DNA of 64,000 nucleotides from CAXBCP01 sp963974055 (GTDB lineage Bacteria; Pseudomonadota; Alphaproteobacteria; MPNO01; UBA830): assembly GCA_963974055.1 (NCBI GenBank), contig CAXBCP010000003.1:1-64000 (forward strand). Direction: 5' to 3'. Of the stretch, positions 41,212 through 50,990 are shown one piece after another (within the stretch, counting starts at the first letter, position 1; each line of letters starts with the position of its first letter). The notes beneath the pieces were generated by a model. The model did no database searches, was not told where the DNA came from, and was given only the letters and a program-made list of their open reading frames with translations. Both the position numbers and the translations under genes were made by a program.

Positions 41212-42551
41212 TGCGTTACCTGCCGCTTACCGATGCCGACCGGCAGCATATGCTCGGCGCGATCGGCGTGCCGTCGGTTGATGACCTGTTCCGGGACGTA
41301 CCGGACAGCGTTCATCTCAAAGAACCGGTCGACCTGCCGTTTCATCAGGGAGAACTCGAGGTCGAGCGCACCCTGACGGGCCTGGCGGCGGAAAACATCG
41401 CCGCCGGCAGCGTGCCTTTTTTCCTCGGCGCCGGCGCCTATCGCCATCATGTGCCCGCTGCTGTCGATCACCTGATCCAGCGTGGCGAATTCCTGACCTC
41501 CTATACGCCTTACCAGCCGGAAGTCTCCCAGGGGACGTTGCAGTACCTGTTCGAATTCCAGACCCAGGTCGCGCTGATAACGGGCATGGATGTGGCGAAT
41601 GCGTCCATGTATGACGGCGCGACGTCCTGCGCGGAGGCGGCCCTGATGGCGCGTCGCGTGACCCGGCGTTCGGACGTCGTCCTGTCGGGCGGGCTGCATC
41701 CGCATTACACGGAGACAACGGAAACCCTGCTGAAATTCATCGACAGCACGATAGAGGTGATGCCGCCCGATGTCGCGGGCGAAGAGGATATCGGATCGCG
41801 TATCGGGGACGGCACCGCCTGCGTGATCGTGCAATATCCCGACATGTTCGGCCGCGTGCGGGATCTGCAACCGATCGCGGATGCATGCCACGATTCGGGC
41901 GCACTTCTGGTTGTCGTCATGAACGAAGTCGTGGCGCTCGGCGCACTGAAAGCCCCGGGCGACATGGGCGCCGATATCGTCGCTGCCGAAGGGCGCTCGC
42001 TCGGCAACCCGCTGAATTTCGGCGGTCCGTATCTCGGCCTGTTCGCGACACGGGAAAAATACGTCCGCCAGATGCCGGGCCGGCTTGCCGGTGAAACCGT
42101 GGATGTCGACGGCAAGCGGGGCTGGGTGTTGACCCTGTCCACCCGCGAACAGCATATTCGCCGGGAGAAGGCGACGAGCAATATCTGCACCAATTCCGGC
42201 CTGTGCGCGCTGGCCTTCACGATTCACCTGTCCCTGCTCGGCGAGGAAGGATTTCGCCGTCTGGCGGCGTTGAACCATGCGAAAACGGTGCAATTGGCCG
42301 ACCGCCTGGCGGATGCCGGACTCGATGTGCTGAACGACACGTTTTTCAATGAACTGACGGTACGGCTCGGGTGTCCGGCGGGGCCGCTGGTCGACAGGCT
42401 GGCGGCGGACGGAATCCTGGCGGGGGTGCCGGTATCGCGGCTTTTGCCGGGGAATGAAGCGGTTGCCGATCTGTTACTGGTCTCTGCGACCGAGACGGTC
42501 ACCGACGACGATATGACGCGGCTCTGCGCCGCCCTGAAGGAGGCCGCGTGA
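41211..42551 (+). CDS. gcvPA: Glycine dehydrogenase (decarboxylating) subunit 1
   Basis: N-terminal half of the P protein in organisms where the enzyme is split into two chains. The 446-residue product has YTPYQPEVSQGTLQYLFEFQT, given here as YTPYQPEVSQGTLQ and YLFEFQTQVALITGMD, and STREQHIRREKATSNICTN, typical of GcvPA. It lacks the PLP lysine, which lies in GcvPB. ATG overlaps the gcvH stop and its own stop overlaps gcvPB, implying coupled translation for the alpha2-beta2 complex. Confidence 0.97.
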   Translation: MRYLPLTDADRQHMLGAIGVPSVDDLFRDVPDSVHLKEPVDLPFHQGELEVERTLTGLAAENIAAGSVPFFLGAGAYRHHVPAAVDHLIQRGEFLTSYTPYQPEVSQGTLQYLFEFQTQVALITGMDVANASMYDGATSCAEAALMARRVTRRSDVVLSGGLHPHYTETTETLLKFIDSTIEVMPPDVAGEEDIGSRIGDGTACVIVQYPDMFGRVRDLQPIADACHDSGALLVVVMNEVVALGALKAPGDMGADIVAAEGRSLGNPLNFGGPYLGLFATREKYVRQMPGRLAGETVDVDGKRGWVLTLSTREQHIRREKATSNICTNSGLCALAFTIHLSLLGEEGFRRLAALNHAKTVQLADRLADAGLDVLNDTFFNELTVRLGCPAGPLVDRLAADGILAGVPVSRLLPGNEAVADLLLVSATETVTDDDMTRLCAALKEAA

Positions 42552-44074
42552 TGGAATCGGACGCGTTTGAAACCCATACGGGAAACCGCGGGCTCCGGCT
42601 CGAAGAGCCGCTGATTTTCGAACAGGATGCCGCCGGCCGTTCCGGGGTCGATCTGCCGGATCCGCCGCCGGTGCAGAACCGTCTCGGCGGGCTGGAACGG
42701 GACACGTCCATCGGTCTGCCCGGGCTGTCCGAGCCCCAGGTCGTTCGGCACTACACCCGGTTGAGCCAGAAAAACTACGCCATCGACGCCGGGTTTTATC
42801 CGCTCGGCTCCTGTACGATGAAACACAATCCGCGGCTGAACGAAAAAATGGCGCGCTTGCCCGGGTTCGCCGATCTTCACCCGCTGCAGCCGGAAGCGAC
42901 CGTCCAGGGCGCGCTGAAGCTGATCGACACCCTGGCGCACTGGATCAAGACCTTGACCGGAATGCCGGCGGTGGCGATGTCGCCGGCGGCCGGCGCCCAT
43001 GGCGAGCTGTGCGGGCTGATGTCGGCCCGCGCCGCGCTGGAAGCGCGGGGCGATGCCCGCAAGCGGGTTCTCGTGCCCGATTCCGCCCACGGGACGAATC
43101 CCGCGACGGCGGCGCTCTGCGGGTATTCGGTCGAAGCCATTCCGCTGAACGATCGCGGCCGGGTCGACCTCGGCGCACTCAAGGCGGCGCTCGATGGCGA
43201 CGTGGCCGCCTTCATGCTGACCAACCCGAATACCTGCGGCCTGTTCGAGGATGAAATTCTCGAACAGTCGCAGGCGGTCCACGATGCCGGCGCCTTCTTC
43301 TACTGCGACGGGGCGAATTTCAATGCCATCGTCGGTCGGGTGCGGCCCGGCGACCTCGGAATCGACTGTATGCACCTGAACCTGCACAAGACGTTTTCGA
43401 CGCCTCATGGCGGCGGCGGACCCGGCAGCGGCCCGGTGGTCCTGTCGGACGCCCTGGCGGCCTTTGCGCCGCTGCCCTGGGTGGTGCACGGCGCGGGCGG
43501 GTTCGAACTGGTTGAACATGCCGGCGATGCCGTAAAGGCGGCGCCCTATGGGCGGATGAAGGCGTTTCACGGCCAGATGGGCATGTTCGTGCGGGCACTG
43601 GCCTACATGATGAGTCACGGCGCGGACGGATTGCGTCAGGTGTCGTCCGATGCGGTCCTGAACGCGAACTATCTGCTGGCGGAGCTGTCCGGCGTGCTCA
43701 GCCTTGCCTATGACGGGCCGTGCATGCATGAAGTTCTGTTCGACGACGGTTTCCTCAAAGGGACCGACGTCACGACGCTGGATTTCGCCAAGGCGATGAT
43801 CGACGAAGGATTCCATCCCATGACCATGTACTTCCCGCTGGTCGTTCACGGCGCGCTGCTGATGGAACCGACCGAGACCGAAAGCCGCGAGAGTCTCGAT
43901 CAGTTTGTCGACGCGATGCGTCACCTTGCGGCGCGGGCGAAGGCCGGGGAGGCGGCCGCCTTTCAGAACGCCCCCGTCTACACGCCGCGGCGCCGGCTCG
44001 ATGAAACGGCCGCGGCGCGGCGGCCCGTCCTGCGGTGGCGGCCGGAGGCGATCCGGGGAGAGGCCGCCGAATAG
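42551..44074 (+). CDS. gcvPB: Glycine dehydrogenase (decarboxylating) subunit 2
   Basis: PLP-bearing half of the split P protein, which decarboxylates glycine and passes the aminomethyl group to GcvH. The 507-residue product has the cofactor lysine Lys280 in LNLHKTFSTPHGGGGPG and GYFP-type landmarks such as FYPLGSCTMKHNPRLNE. The ATG at 42551 overlaps the gcvPA stop; the GTG one codon earlier is an alternative. A bidirectional terminator follows 39 bases after the stop. No gcvL-type lipoamide dehydrogenase is in the operon. Confidence 0.97.
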   Translation: MESDAFETHTGNRGLRLEEPLIFEQDAAGRSGVDLPDPPPVQNRLGGLERDTSIGLPGLSEPQVVRHYTRLSQKNYAIDAGFYPLGSCTMKHNPRLNEKMARLPGFADLHPLQPEATVQGALKLIDTLAHWIKTLTGMPAVAMSPAAGAHGELCGLMSARAALEARGDARKRVLVPDSAHGTNPATAALCGYSVEAIPLNDRGRVDLGALKAALDGDVAAFMLTNPNTCGLFEDEILEQSQAVHDAGAFFYCDGANFNAIVGRVRPGDLGIDCMHLNLHKTFSTPHGGGGPGSGPVVLSDALAAFAPLPWVVHGAGGFELVEHAGDAVKAAPYGRMKAFHGQMGMFVRALAYMMSHGADGLRQVSSDAVLNANYLLAELSGVLSLAYDGPCMHEVLFDDGFLKGTDVTTLDFAKAMIDEGFHPMTMYFPLVVHGALLMEPTETESRESLDQFVDAMRHLAARAKAGEAAAFQNAPVYTPRRRLDETAAARRPVLRWRPEAIRGEAAE

Positions 44075-44113
44075 AAAGTGTCCCGACAACCGGGAATCGC
44101 GGTCAGAGAACGG

Positions 44114-44141
44114 AAAAAGGCGGGGAGAACCCCGCCTTTTT
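44114..44141. terminator. Bidirectional terminator between gcv and atp operons
   Basis: AAAAAGGCGGGG pairs perfectly with CCCCGCCTTTTT around an AGAA loop. A runs on one side and T runs on the other make it a terminator on both strands, serving gcvPB (plus) and atpF (minus), which converge here. Confidence 0.9.
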
Positions 44142-44162
44142 CATGTCCCGCGTGCGGGAATA

Positions 44163-44648
44163 TCAGTGCAGTTTTTTGGACAGGTCGGAGATTGCTTCAT
44201 CGACCATGGCGCCCGACTTGGCGGCGTCCATATTGGCTGAAATCAGGCTGCGTGTCGCCGCGACGGCGATATCGACGGACATGGCCCGTACTTCGCGGAT
44301 CGCATCGGTTTCAGCCTGGGCGATTTTCTCCACCGCCAGCTGTTCGCGACGTTTCAGCGATTCTTCCAGCTTCTCCGCGCCTTCCTTGGCCATCCGGTCG
44401 GCTTCGTCGCGCGCATGGGCCAGCATTTCCTCGGTTTCCTTGACAGCATCCCGCTGCTTGCGCTGATATTCGGCGAGCAGTTGCTGCGCTTCTTCCCGGA
44501 GCCCGGCCGCTTCATCGATGCTGTTCCGGATCGTTTCCGCGCGGCCGTCCAGCATGGTGACAATTGCCGAAGCCGCTTTCTTGAAAACGGCCGCAACGAA
44601 GATCACGAAGCCGATCGCAACCCAGAATGTGGGATCTGACCAATCCAT
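44163..44648 (-). CDS. atpF: ATP synthase F0 subunit b
   Basis: Peripheral stalk subunit of F1F0 ATP synthase. The 161-residue protein has an N-terminal membrane helix (about residues 8-25, FWVAIGFVIFVAAVFKKA) and a long charged coiled coil (30-155). It pairs with the b' subunit encoded just upstream. It is the last gene of the F0 operon; its ATG overlaps the b' stop by one base. Confidence 0.93.
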   Translation of the reverse strand: MDWSDPTFWVAIGFVIFVAAVFKKAASAIVTMLDGRAETIRNSIDEAAGLREEAQQLLAEYQRKQRDAVKETEEMLAHARDEADRMAKEGAEKLEESLKRREQLAVEKIAQAETDAIREVRAMSVDIAVAATRSLISANMDAAKSGAMVDEAISDLSKKLH

Positions 44649-45142
44649 CAGTTGCGCTCCTGCAGGGTGCTGGCAACAGCGGCCTCGGCATCGCCGGTCG
44701 AAACGTCCTTGCCGATCAGGCGGGCCGTCGCGGCCTGGGCCACTTCGACGGCGACCGTCTGGATGTTGCCGATGGCCTCGTCCCGGGCCTTGTCTATCCG
44801 GGATTCGGCTTCGGCGACATCGGCCTTGATCCTTGCGGTCAGGGCGTCGTGTCGCACCGCGGAATCCGCTGCCAGCGCGACGCTGGCTTCGCGGATGACC
44901 GCCTGGGCCTGCGACCGTGCATCGGCCACCAGCTTTTCATAGGCGGCGATGGCGTCATCGGCCTCCTGCTTGAACTCCTCCGCCTTGCGGAGGTCTTCGT
45001 CGATGCGCTCCTGGCGTTCCAGAAGAATCGATGCAACGCGCGGCAGCGCCGCTTTCCAGAGCACGACGTAGAGAAACCCAAAGGTAACGACCAGCCAGAA
45101 TATCTGGCCGAGAAACGTATGGATCTGTTCAAGTTGAGGCAT
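44648..45142 (-). CDS. atpG: ATP synthase F0 subunit b'
   Basis: Second b-type stalk subunit, typical of Alphaproteobacteria, cyanobacteria and plastids. The 164-residue protein has one membrane helix near the N-terminus (IFWLVVTFGFLYVVLW, about 14-30) and a coiled-coil arm with LPRVASILLERQERIDEDL at its root. The b' identity follows from the PQLEQIHTFLGQIFWL start and gene order atpE-b'-b. Some annotations name it atpF2. Confidence 0.93.
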   Translation of the reverse strand: MPQLEQIHTFLGQIFWLVVTFGFLYVVLWKAALPRVASILLERQERIDEDLRKAEEFKQEADDAIAAYEKLVADARSQAQAVIREASVALAADSAVRHDALTARIKADVAEAESRIDKARDEAIGNIQTVAVEVAQAATARLIGKDVSTGDAEAAVASTLQERN

Positions 45143-45175
45143 TTGACAGCGCTACCTTGACAGCGTTCGGACGAC

Positions 45176-45400
45176 TTAGCCGAACAGGATGATAAGGGCG
45201 ATAACCAGCGCGAACAGGGCGATAGCTTCAACAAGCGCAAAGCCCAGCATCGTCATCGTGAAGACTTCATTACGGGCTGCCGGGTTGCGTCCGACGGCGG
45301 TGATGAAGGCCGAGAAGATGTTGCCGATACCGATACCGGCTCCGATGACACCGATGACGGCGAGTCCGGCGCCGATCAGTTTGGCTGCTGCTTCTTCCAT
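45176..45400 (-). CDS. atpE: ATP synthase F0 subunit c
   Basis: Rotor ring subunit. The 74-residue hairpin of two membrane helices has the glycine-rich packing motif GAGIGIGN in helix 1, the polar loop GRNPAARNE and the proton-binding carboxylate Glu58 in GFALVEAIALFALV. No sodium-binding signature is apparent, so a proton-driven enzyme is expected. ATG with a ribosome site AAGGAAC upstream. Confidence 0.97.
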   Translation of the reverse strand: MEEAAAKLIGAGLAVIGVIGAGIGIGNIFSAFITAVGRNPAARNEVFTMTMLGFALVEAIALFALVIALIILFG

Positions 45401-45458
45401 TTTATAGTTCCTTTCTTACGGTTTGTTCGCAGGGGACGGGGTCAGTTACCAGTCCCGC

Positions 45459-46208
45459 TTAGTGGAGATGCAATGCATCGTTGATGTACAGGCACGTGAG
45501 AATCGCGAAAACATAGGCCTGCAAAAACGCGATTAGAAGTTCAAGTCCGGTCAGCGCGCCAACAAAGGCGAGCGGCAAAACGCCGGCGGCGCCGAGCGCC
45601 GGAACGAAGCCGGCAAACACTTTAAGAAGGGTATGTCCCGCCAGCATATTGGCGAACAGCCGCATCGCCAGGCTGACCGGGCGCGACAGGTAGGAAATTA
45701 CTTCGATCGGAATCATCAGCGGCCACATCCAGAGCGGAACCCCCGGCGGCACGAAGAACGTGAAGAATTTGATGCCGTGTTTTGCGAAACCGAGGATCGT
45801 CACGCCGACGAATACGACCATCGCCATCGCGAACGTGACCGCGATATGGCTGGTAAACGTGAAACTGTAGGGCAGCAGGCCCAGCATGTTGCCGATCAGG
45901 ATGAACATGAACAGCGAGAAAATGAACGGGAAGTACTTGCGGCCTTCATTGCCGACAGTGTCGCGGATCAGATTCGCAACGAATTCGTAGCAGAGTTCCG
46001 CAAGCGCCTGCCAGCGTCCCGGGATCATTGCGCGTTTGCGGGTGCCGGCGACCATCAGCAGGATGATCAGCGTGGTCGTTATCACCATCATCAGCGCGGA
46101 GTTGCTGAACGATATGTTGTTGCCCGCAACCTCGATCGGCAACAGTTCCTTGATTTCGAACTGCGCCAGCGGGCTGTGGTTCTCTCCGCCGTGTGTATCA
46201 GTAGCCAA
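45459..46208 (-). CDS. atpB: ATP synthase F0 subunit a
   Basis: Membrane subunit forming the proton half-channels beside the c ring. The 249-residue protein has five to six transmembrane helices. The essential arginine lies in VSLAMRLFANMLAGH, and the last helix pair reads LIAFLQAYVFAILTCLYINDALH. The N-terminal SPLAQFEIKELLPIEV is typical of alphaproteobacterial subunit a. It follows atpI after 3 bases. Confidence 0.97.
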   Translation of the reverse strand: MATDTHGGENHSPLAQFEIKELLPIEVAGNNISFSNSALMMVITTTLIILLMVAGTRKRAMIPGRWQALAELCYEFVANLIRDTVGNEGRKYFPFIFSLFMFILIGNMLGLLPYSFTFTSHIAVTFAMAMVVFVGVTILGFAKHGIKFFTFFVPPGVPLWMWPLMIPIEVISYLSRPVSLAMRLFANMLAGHTLLKVFAGFVPALGAAGVLPLAFVGALTGLELLIAFLQAYVFAILTCLYINDALHLH

Positions 46209-46211
46209 CGG

Positions 46212-46580
46212 TTATTCCCCGTCCCGATCCGTTTTTGACATATCGGATTCCGGCAAATCGTTTTGCCGGTATCCCACCGCACCGCCCTGGTTTCGGACGA
46301 CCCGGTAAACATTAAACAATCCCGCCGCTGCCCCCAGGAGAAAGAACGTCAGCATGAACCATGGCTTGGTCTCCAGCCAGCTATCGAGGAACAGTCCGAA
46401 ACCGACTCCGATAACCAGTGCTGCGACCAATTCAACCCCGATCCGCATTGCAAATCCGAGCCCGTTATTCGTCGATCCCGACTTTACCACCCGCCCGGTC
46501 GCAATGTCTCTTTCATTGCGGAACCGGCTGAGCCGTTGATCCAGATCGTCCGGGGACTTCGGTGGTTTGCGCTCCGTCAT
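46212..46580 (-). CDS. atpI: ATP synthase protein I / AtpZ-AtpI-like assembly factor
   Basis: A 122-residue membrane protein with a charged N-terminal part (residues 1-45) and two hydrophobic segments (about 50-70 and 74-95), GVGFGLFLDSWLETKPW between them. It leads the F0 operon as in most Alphaproteobacteria and helps c-ring assembly. ATG at 46580; a gap of 139 bases separates it from smc, which is transcribed in the same direction, and presumably contains the atp promoter. Confidence 0.88.
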   Translation of the reverse strand: MTERKPPKSPDDLDQRLSRFRNERDIATGRVVKSGSTNNGLGFAMRIGVELVAALVIGVGFGLFLDSWLETKPWFMLTFFLLGAAAGLFNVYRVVRNQGGAVGYRQNDLPESDMSKTDRDGE

Positions 46581-46719
46581 CGAGGATTGACGCGTTGGTG
46601 TAATCGCAAGTGATTTTGCACCTGCGAAAGCGAGCGCACCATACGGTGAGACAAATCCACTGTCAACCCTTCCGGTTAAGGATTAAGTCGTTGAATTTAA
46701 AGCGTAAAATGGGCCTGCG

Positions 46720-49700
46720 TCAGGCTGTCTCACGGAGTCGTTCGGCCGCCTGCAAATCAACCGAAACAAGCTGCGAAACACCCCGTTCCGCCATCGTCAC
46801 ACCATAGAGCCGATCCATACGCGCCATTGTCAGGCGATGATGGGTGACCAGCAGGAAACGAGTGTCCGACTGACGGATCATTTCTTCGAGCAGTTTGCAG
46901 AACCGGTCCACGTTGCTGTCGTCAAGCGGGGCGTCGACCTCGTCGAGCACGCAGATCGGCGCCGGATTGGTCAGGAACACCGCAAACAGCAGCGAAAGCG
47001 CGGTCAGTGCCTGTTCGCCGCCCGACAGCAGGGTCATGCTCTGCAGGCGCTTGCCGGGGGGGCTAGCAAAGACTTCGAGCCCCGCTTCCATCGGATCGTC
47101 GGCGTCGGTCAGGCGCAGATGGGCGCGGCCGCCGCCGAACAGCTTGGCGAACAATTCCCGGAAATGCTGGTCGACCTCGTTGAAGGCCGCGACGAGACGC
47201 TCGCGGGCCTCCCGGTTCAGCCCCGAAATGCCCTGGCGCAACCGCGCGATCGCGGCGATCAGATCTTCGCGTTCGGTTTCCATGCCGCGGATTTTTTCGT
47301 CAAGCTCCGCCGCTTCCTGCTCGGCCCGCAGATTCACCGGGCCCATGTTGTCGCGTTCGCGCTGCAGTTTTTCGAGCTTTTCCTCGACGGTGTCCTGCGG
47401 CGGCAGGGTTTCCTCGGCATCGATCTCGACGGATGAAAGCGCTTCTTCCGGTGTGCATTCCAGGCGCTCGGTAATGCGCTCGGCGATCACGCGCAGCGTC
47501 TGGTCGATCTGTTCGACCGCCGCTTCGCGCCGTACCCGGTCTTCGCGCGTCTCGGCGAGCCGGCTTTCCCCGTTGCGGAGTTCGCGGGTCAGGGATTCGA
47601 GCTGGGTTTCGGCCGTGGCAAGATTGTCGGCCGCTTCGTTGCGGGCGGCTTCGAGCTCGCCGATACGGTCGAGAAGGGCGGATCGTTCTGCCGCGATCTC
47701 CGCCGGGCGCGCTTCGAGCTTCTGAAGCTCTTCCACTTCCTGGCCGCGGCGCGCCGTGAGCTGTTCGAGCTGTTTCAGCGCGTTTGCCGCCCGGCTTTTC
47801 CACGATGCAAGCTCGTTGGCGATCACCTGGAGCCGCAGAATCCGGGTTTCCGATTCCTGGTCGAGCCGGTCGTGCGCGCTGCGTATTTCGGCAAGGGTCG
47901 AGCGGTGTTCGGCAAGTTCGACCTGCCGGCGTTCGACCTCGGACCGCCGGGTTGCGACATCGGCGAGGCTTTGCAAATCCTGCCTTGCGGCTTCTTCCTG
48001 CGCGGCCAGTTCGGCGACATCCGAATCGAGGCTGTCGATGGCTTCCTTCAGGCCGCTGACGCGCGACCGCGCATCGGCGGTGCTCTCGGCAAGCGCCGTC
48101 GCCGCGTTTCCGGTTTCCTGGGTCACCTTGTCCGCTGCCCATACGGCTTCGCGGGCGATCTTTTCGTCGTTTGCCGCGTTTTGCGCGTCCGTAGCGGTTT
48201 TCTCGCGAACGGCCAAAGCGGCGGCCACGTTGGCGGCGGCGGCTTCGACATCGACCAGCATTTCATCCAGACGGTTGCGCTGGGCAAGCCGTGTCGCGGC
48301 GGCGGTCGGCGCTCCGGCGGCGGCGGTGTATCCGTCCCAGCGCCACAGGGCACCGTTGGCGGAGACGAGCCGCTGGCCCTGTTCCAGCTGTTCGTGCAGC
48401 TGGCGGCCCTGTTCCTCGTTTTCGACGATCCCGATCTGGGACAACCGGCGCATCAGGGCTGCCGGCCCGCGGACGACCTCGCTCAGCCGCCGCACATTGC
48501 CGGGCAGGCCCCTGGGATTCGAGAACATGGGCAGCGCGCGCCAGTGGATCGGCGATGCCTCGTCGGTCGGCGCGATCAGATCGTCGCCAAGGGCGGCGCC
48601 GAGGGCGACCTCGTAGCCGGTATCGACTTCGACCGCGTCGATCATCGGCGGCCAGAGCTGGGGGTCGCCGATCTCGAGCAGTTCGGTCAGCGCTTCCTGT
48701 TCCGCCCGCAGCTTCGCCGCCGCGGATTCTGCCGTCTGATAGGCTTCCCGGGCGTCGTTCTCGGCGGCGCGCGCCGCGGCGGTCGCGGTCTCCGCCGCCT
48801 GCAGGGCATCGCGGGAGGCCTGGGCCGTGTTGCGGGCGTCTTCCGCGGCCTGGCGTGCCGCGTCCAGCGCGCCGTCGTCATTTGCTGCCTGGGCGGCTTC
48901 CTGCTGTTCCGACACGATATTGGCGCGGCGTTCGTCGAAGCGCTTGCGCCGCATTTCGAATTCGGTGAGCTGTCGGTTCAGCGTCGTTTCGCGGGTTTCG
49001 TCCGCCACCACCGAGCGCGTCAGTTCCGACAGTGCCTGTTCGCGTGTGGCGACATCGGCCTGGGCTTCCGACAGTTTGATTTTTGCGGCTTCGAGATCGT
49101 CGGCCTCGCGGGTCTGCGCTGCGCGGATTTCGGTCGCTTCGGTTTCCAGTTTGTCGACCGCCTCGGTCGCGTCGCCGCCGAGATTTTTCTCGCGCGTCGT
49201 ATCGGCGTCGATAATGGCGATACGGTTGGTGATCTCCTCGCGCAGGGATTCGATGCGGCGTTCTTCGGCATCGAGCGCGTCGCGGGCCACCATCAGGCGC
49301 TGCAACGCTGCAGCGGCTTCTGCCTCTTTCTGGCGAAGCGCCGGCAGTACCGTCGACGCATTGGCCTGCGCCGTGGTTGCGGCGGCGACCGCCTGGGTCA
49401 GTTCGGCGACCAGCGATTCGATGGCGTTGAACTGTTCGGCGGCGGCTTCGCGTTCGGACTGGGCCGTGGTCCATCGCAGATGCAGCAGGATCGCTTCGTG
49501 GCGCTTGATGTGCTCAGACAGGTTCCGGTAGCGCGTGGCCTGGCGCGCCTGGCGTTTCAGCAGCCGGTGCTGTTCTTCCAGCGCGCCGACGATATCTTCC
49601 AGTCGGTCGAGGTTGGCTTCCGCCGCACGCAGGCGCAATTCGGCTTCGTGGCGGCGCGCGTGCAGCCCGGTGATCCCCGCAGCCTCTTCGAGCAGTCCCC

Positions 49701-50181
49701 GGCGCTGGGTCGGTTTCGCATTGATGATCGCCCCGATCCGCCCCTGGCTGACCATTGCCGTCGACCGGGCGCCGGTTGACGCATCGGCAAAGAGTGTCTG
49801 GACGTCGCGGGCGCGGGTGTCGAGCCCGTTTACCTTGTAGTTCGACCCGCTGCCGCGTTCGATCCGGCGGATGATGTCCAGTTCGTCCGAGTCGTTGAAC
49901 TGCGCCGGCGCCGTTCTGCCGGAATTGTCCATCGTCAGGATCACTTCGGCGAGGTTGCGCGCCGGTCGGTCGGCCGTGCCCGCGAAGATCATGTCGTCCA
50001 TTTCGCCGCCGCGCATCTGCTTGGCAGACGTTTCGCCCATCGCCCAGCGAAGCGCTTCCACGAGGTTCGACTTGCCGCAGCCATTCGGGCCGACGATACC
50101 GGTCAGGCCCTCGTCGATAAGGAGTTCTGTCGGCTCGACGAACGACTTGAAGCCGCTGATACGCATACGGGTGAACTGCAC
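46720..50181 (-). CDS. smc: Chromosome segregation protein SMC
   Basis: ATPase of the SMC-ScpAB condensin that compacts and segregates the chromosome. The 1153-residue protein shows the full layout: Walker A GPNGCGKSN (residues 31-39), a coiled coil (about 170-500), a hinge around residues 505-640, a returning coiled coil (650-980) and a C-terminal head with LLSGGEQALTALSLLFA (signature) and CVLDEVDAPLDDSN (Walker B). The start is GTG (MQFTRMRISGFKSF). It follows dsbA and the DUF721 gene on the same strand, a conserved alphaproteobacterial cluster. Confidence 0.98.
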   Translation of the reverse strand: MQFTRMRISGFKSFVEPTELLIDEGLTGIVGPNGCGKSNLVEALRWAMGETSAKQMRGGEMDDMIFAGTADRPARNLAEVILTMDNSGRTAPAQFNDSDELDIIRRIERGSGSNYKVNGLDTRARDVQTLFADASTGARSTAMVSQGRIGAIINAKPTQRRGLLEEAAGITGLHARRHEAELRLRAAEANLDRLEDIVGALEEQHRLLKRQARQATRYRNLSEHIKRHEAILLHLRWTTAQSEREAAAEQFNAIESLVAELTQAVAAATTAQANASTVLPALRQKEAEAAAALQRLMVARDALDAEERRIESLREEITNRIAIIDADTTREKNLGGDATEAVDKLETEATEIRAAQTREADDLEAAKIKLSEAQADVATREQALSELTRSVVADETRETTLNRQLTEFEMRRKRFDERRANIVSEQQEAAQAANDDGALDAARQAAEDARNTAQASRDALQAAETATAAARAAENDAREAYQTAESAAAKLRAEQEALTELLEIGDPQLWPPMIDAVEVDTGYEVALGAALGDDLIAPTDEASPIHWRALPMFSNPRGLPGNVRRLSEVVRGPAALMRRLSQIGIVENEEQGRQLHEQLEQGQRLVSANGALWRWDGYTAAAGAPTAAATRLAQRNRLDEMLVDVEAAAANVAAALAVREKTATDAQNAANDEKIAREAVWAADKVTQETGNAATALAESTADARSRVSGLKEAIDSLDSDVAELAAQEEAARQDLQSLADVATRRSEVERRQVELAEHRSTLAEIRSAHDRLDQESETRILRLQVIANELASWKSRAANALKQLEQLTARRGQEVEELQKLEARPAEIAAERSALLDRIGELEAARNEAADNLATAETQLESLTRELRNGESRLAETREDRVRREAAVEQIDQTLRVIAERITERLECTPEEALSSVEIDAEETLPPQDTVEEKLEKLQRERDNMGPVNLRAEQEAAELDEKIRGMETEREDLIAAIARLRQGISGLNREARERLVAAFNEVDQHFRELFAKLFGGGRAHLRLTDADDPMEAGLEVFASPPGKRLQSMTLLSGGEQALTALSLLFAVFLTNPAPICVLDEVDAPLDDSNVDRFCKLLEEMIRQSDTRFLLVTHHRLTMARMDRLYGVTMAERGVSQLVSVDLQAAERLRETA

Positions 50182-50221
50182 CGTTCCGAAACCTTTCGCT
50201 AGTTCGACGTGTTGGGGATGA

Positions 50222-50875
50222 TCATTCGGCGAGCTTCCGGTTCAGCAGGGTCCGGAGCTGGTCCAGGGTCATCCCGCCGCCATAGCGTTCGCCGTTTACG
50301 AAAATTGTCGGCGTCGCCTCGATCTTGAATTCGTTGGCCGCTTCAAGCCGCTGTTGCAGGATTGCGTTCTGGATCTCGACGTTTTTCAGGCAGGCCTCGA
50401 AGCTGGCCTGCGACATGCCGCCGAGACGTGCAAGATTGCCGAGCGCCGAAATTGGGTTGGACGCCCGCGACCACTGGCCCTGCGCCGCATAGAACGTGTC
50501 GATGAAACCGAAAAAGTTGTCCCGCCCGGCGCACCGCGCGACCATGGCAGCACCGAGCGCCAACCGGTCGAGGGGAAAGTCGCGATAGACGTAGCGCACC
50601 TTGCCGGTCTCGACGAATTCCTTCTTGATGCCCGGCAGAACGGTCGTATGGAACTGGGCGCAATGCGGGCAGGTCAGAGAGGCGTATTCGACGATCACGA
50701 CCTTCGCATCCGCCGGGCCCTGGGCATATTCCTTGTCGGTCAGCTTCAGGTCGGCGACCGTGCCATTGGGTTTCGGCGGCTCGGACATGTTGTCCTGCGC
50801 GGATACGGGGCTTGCGCCGAAGCTCGCGGCGGCCAGCGCCAGCGCGGCCAGGGTCATTCGAGTTTTATTCAACAT
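50222..50875 (-). CDS. DsbA family secreted thiol:disulfide oxidoreductase
   Basis: Periplasmic thioredoxin-fold protein of 217 residues with a signal peptide (1 to about 26, ending VSAQ) and the active-site motif CPHC (Cys69, Cys72 in ASLTCPHCAQFH). The cis-proline region is EATPTIFVNGERYGGG. It resembles DsbA/ScsC-like oxidases common in Alphaproteobacteria. The start ATG 50875 is preferred; ATG 50887 adds four residues but sits directly against the ribosome-site-like GAGAGG. It lies between the DUF721 gene and smc, with a function in disulfide formation, not shown to be tied to them. Confidence 0.92.
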   Translation of the reverse strand: MLNKTRMTLAALALAAASFGASPVSAQDNMSEPPKPNGTVADLKLTDKEYAQGPADAKVVIVEYASLTCPHCAQFHTTVLPGIKKEFVETGKVRYVYRDFPLDRLALGAAMVARCAGRDNFFGFIDTFYAAQGQWSRASNPISALGNLARLGGMSQASFEACLKNVEIQNAILQQRLEAANEFKIEATPTIFVNGERYGGGMTLDQLRTLLNRKLAE

Positions 50876-50990
50876 ATTCCACGTCATCCTCTCGTTGCTA
50901 CAATATCTAGCGGGTAAAAATGAGTCCAGCACAGCTTGGACCCCAATTGTGGCAGATTTCAGGCGTTTTTCGCCGGAATCGGCGAAGCCC

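Noticed and set aside
46660..46705. TTAA-rich stretch between atpI and smc as a CtrA site
   Set aside because: The TTAA words are spaced 3 and 10 bases apart, not 7.
47872..49779. A 635-codon plus-strand open frame inside smc
   Set aside because: It lies antisense to the SMC coiled coil, is Gly/Arg/Phe-rich with no family resemblance.
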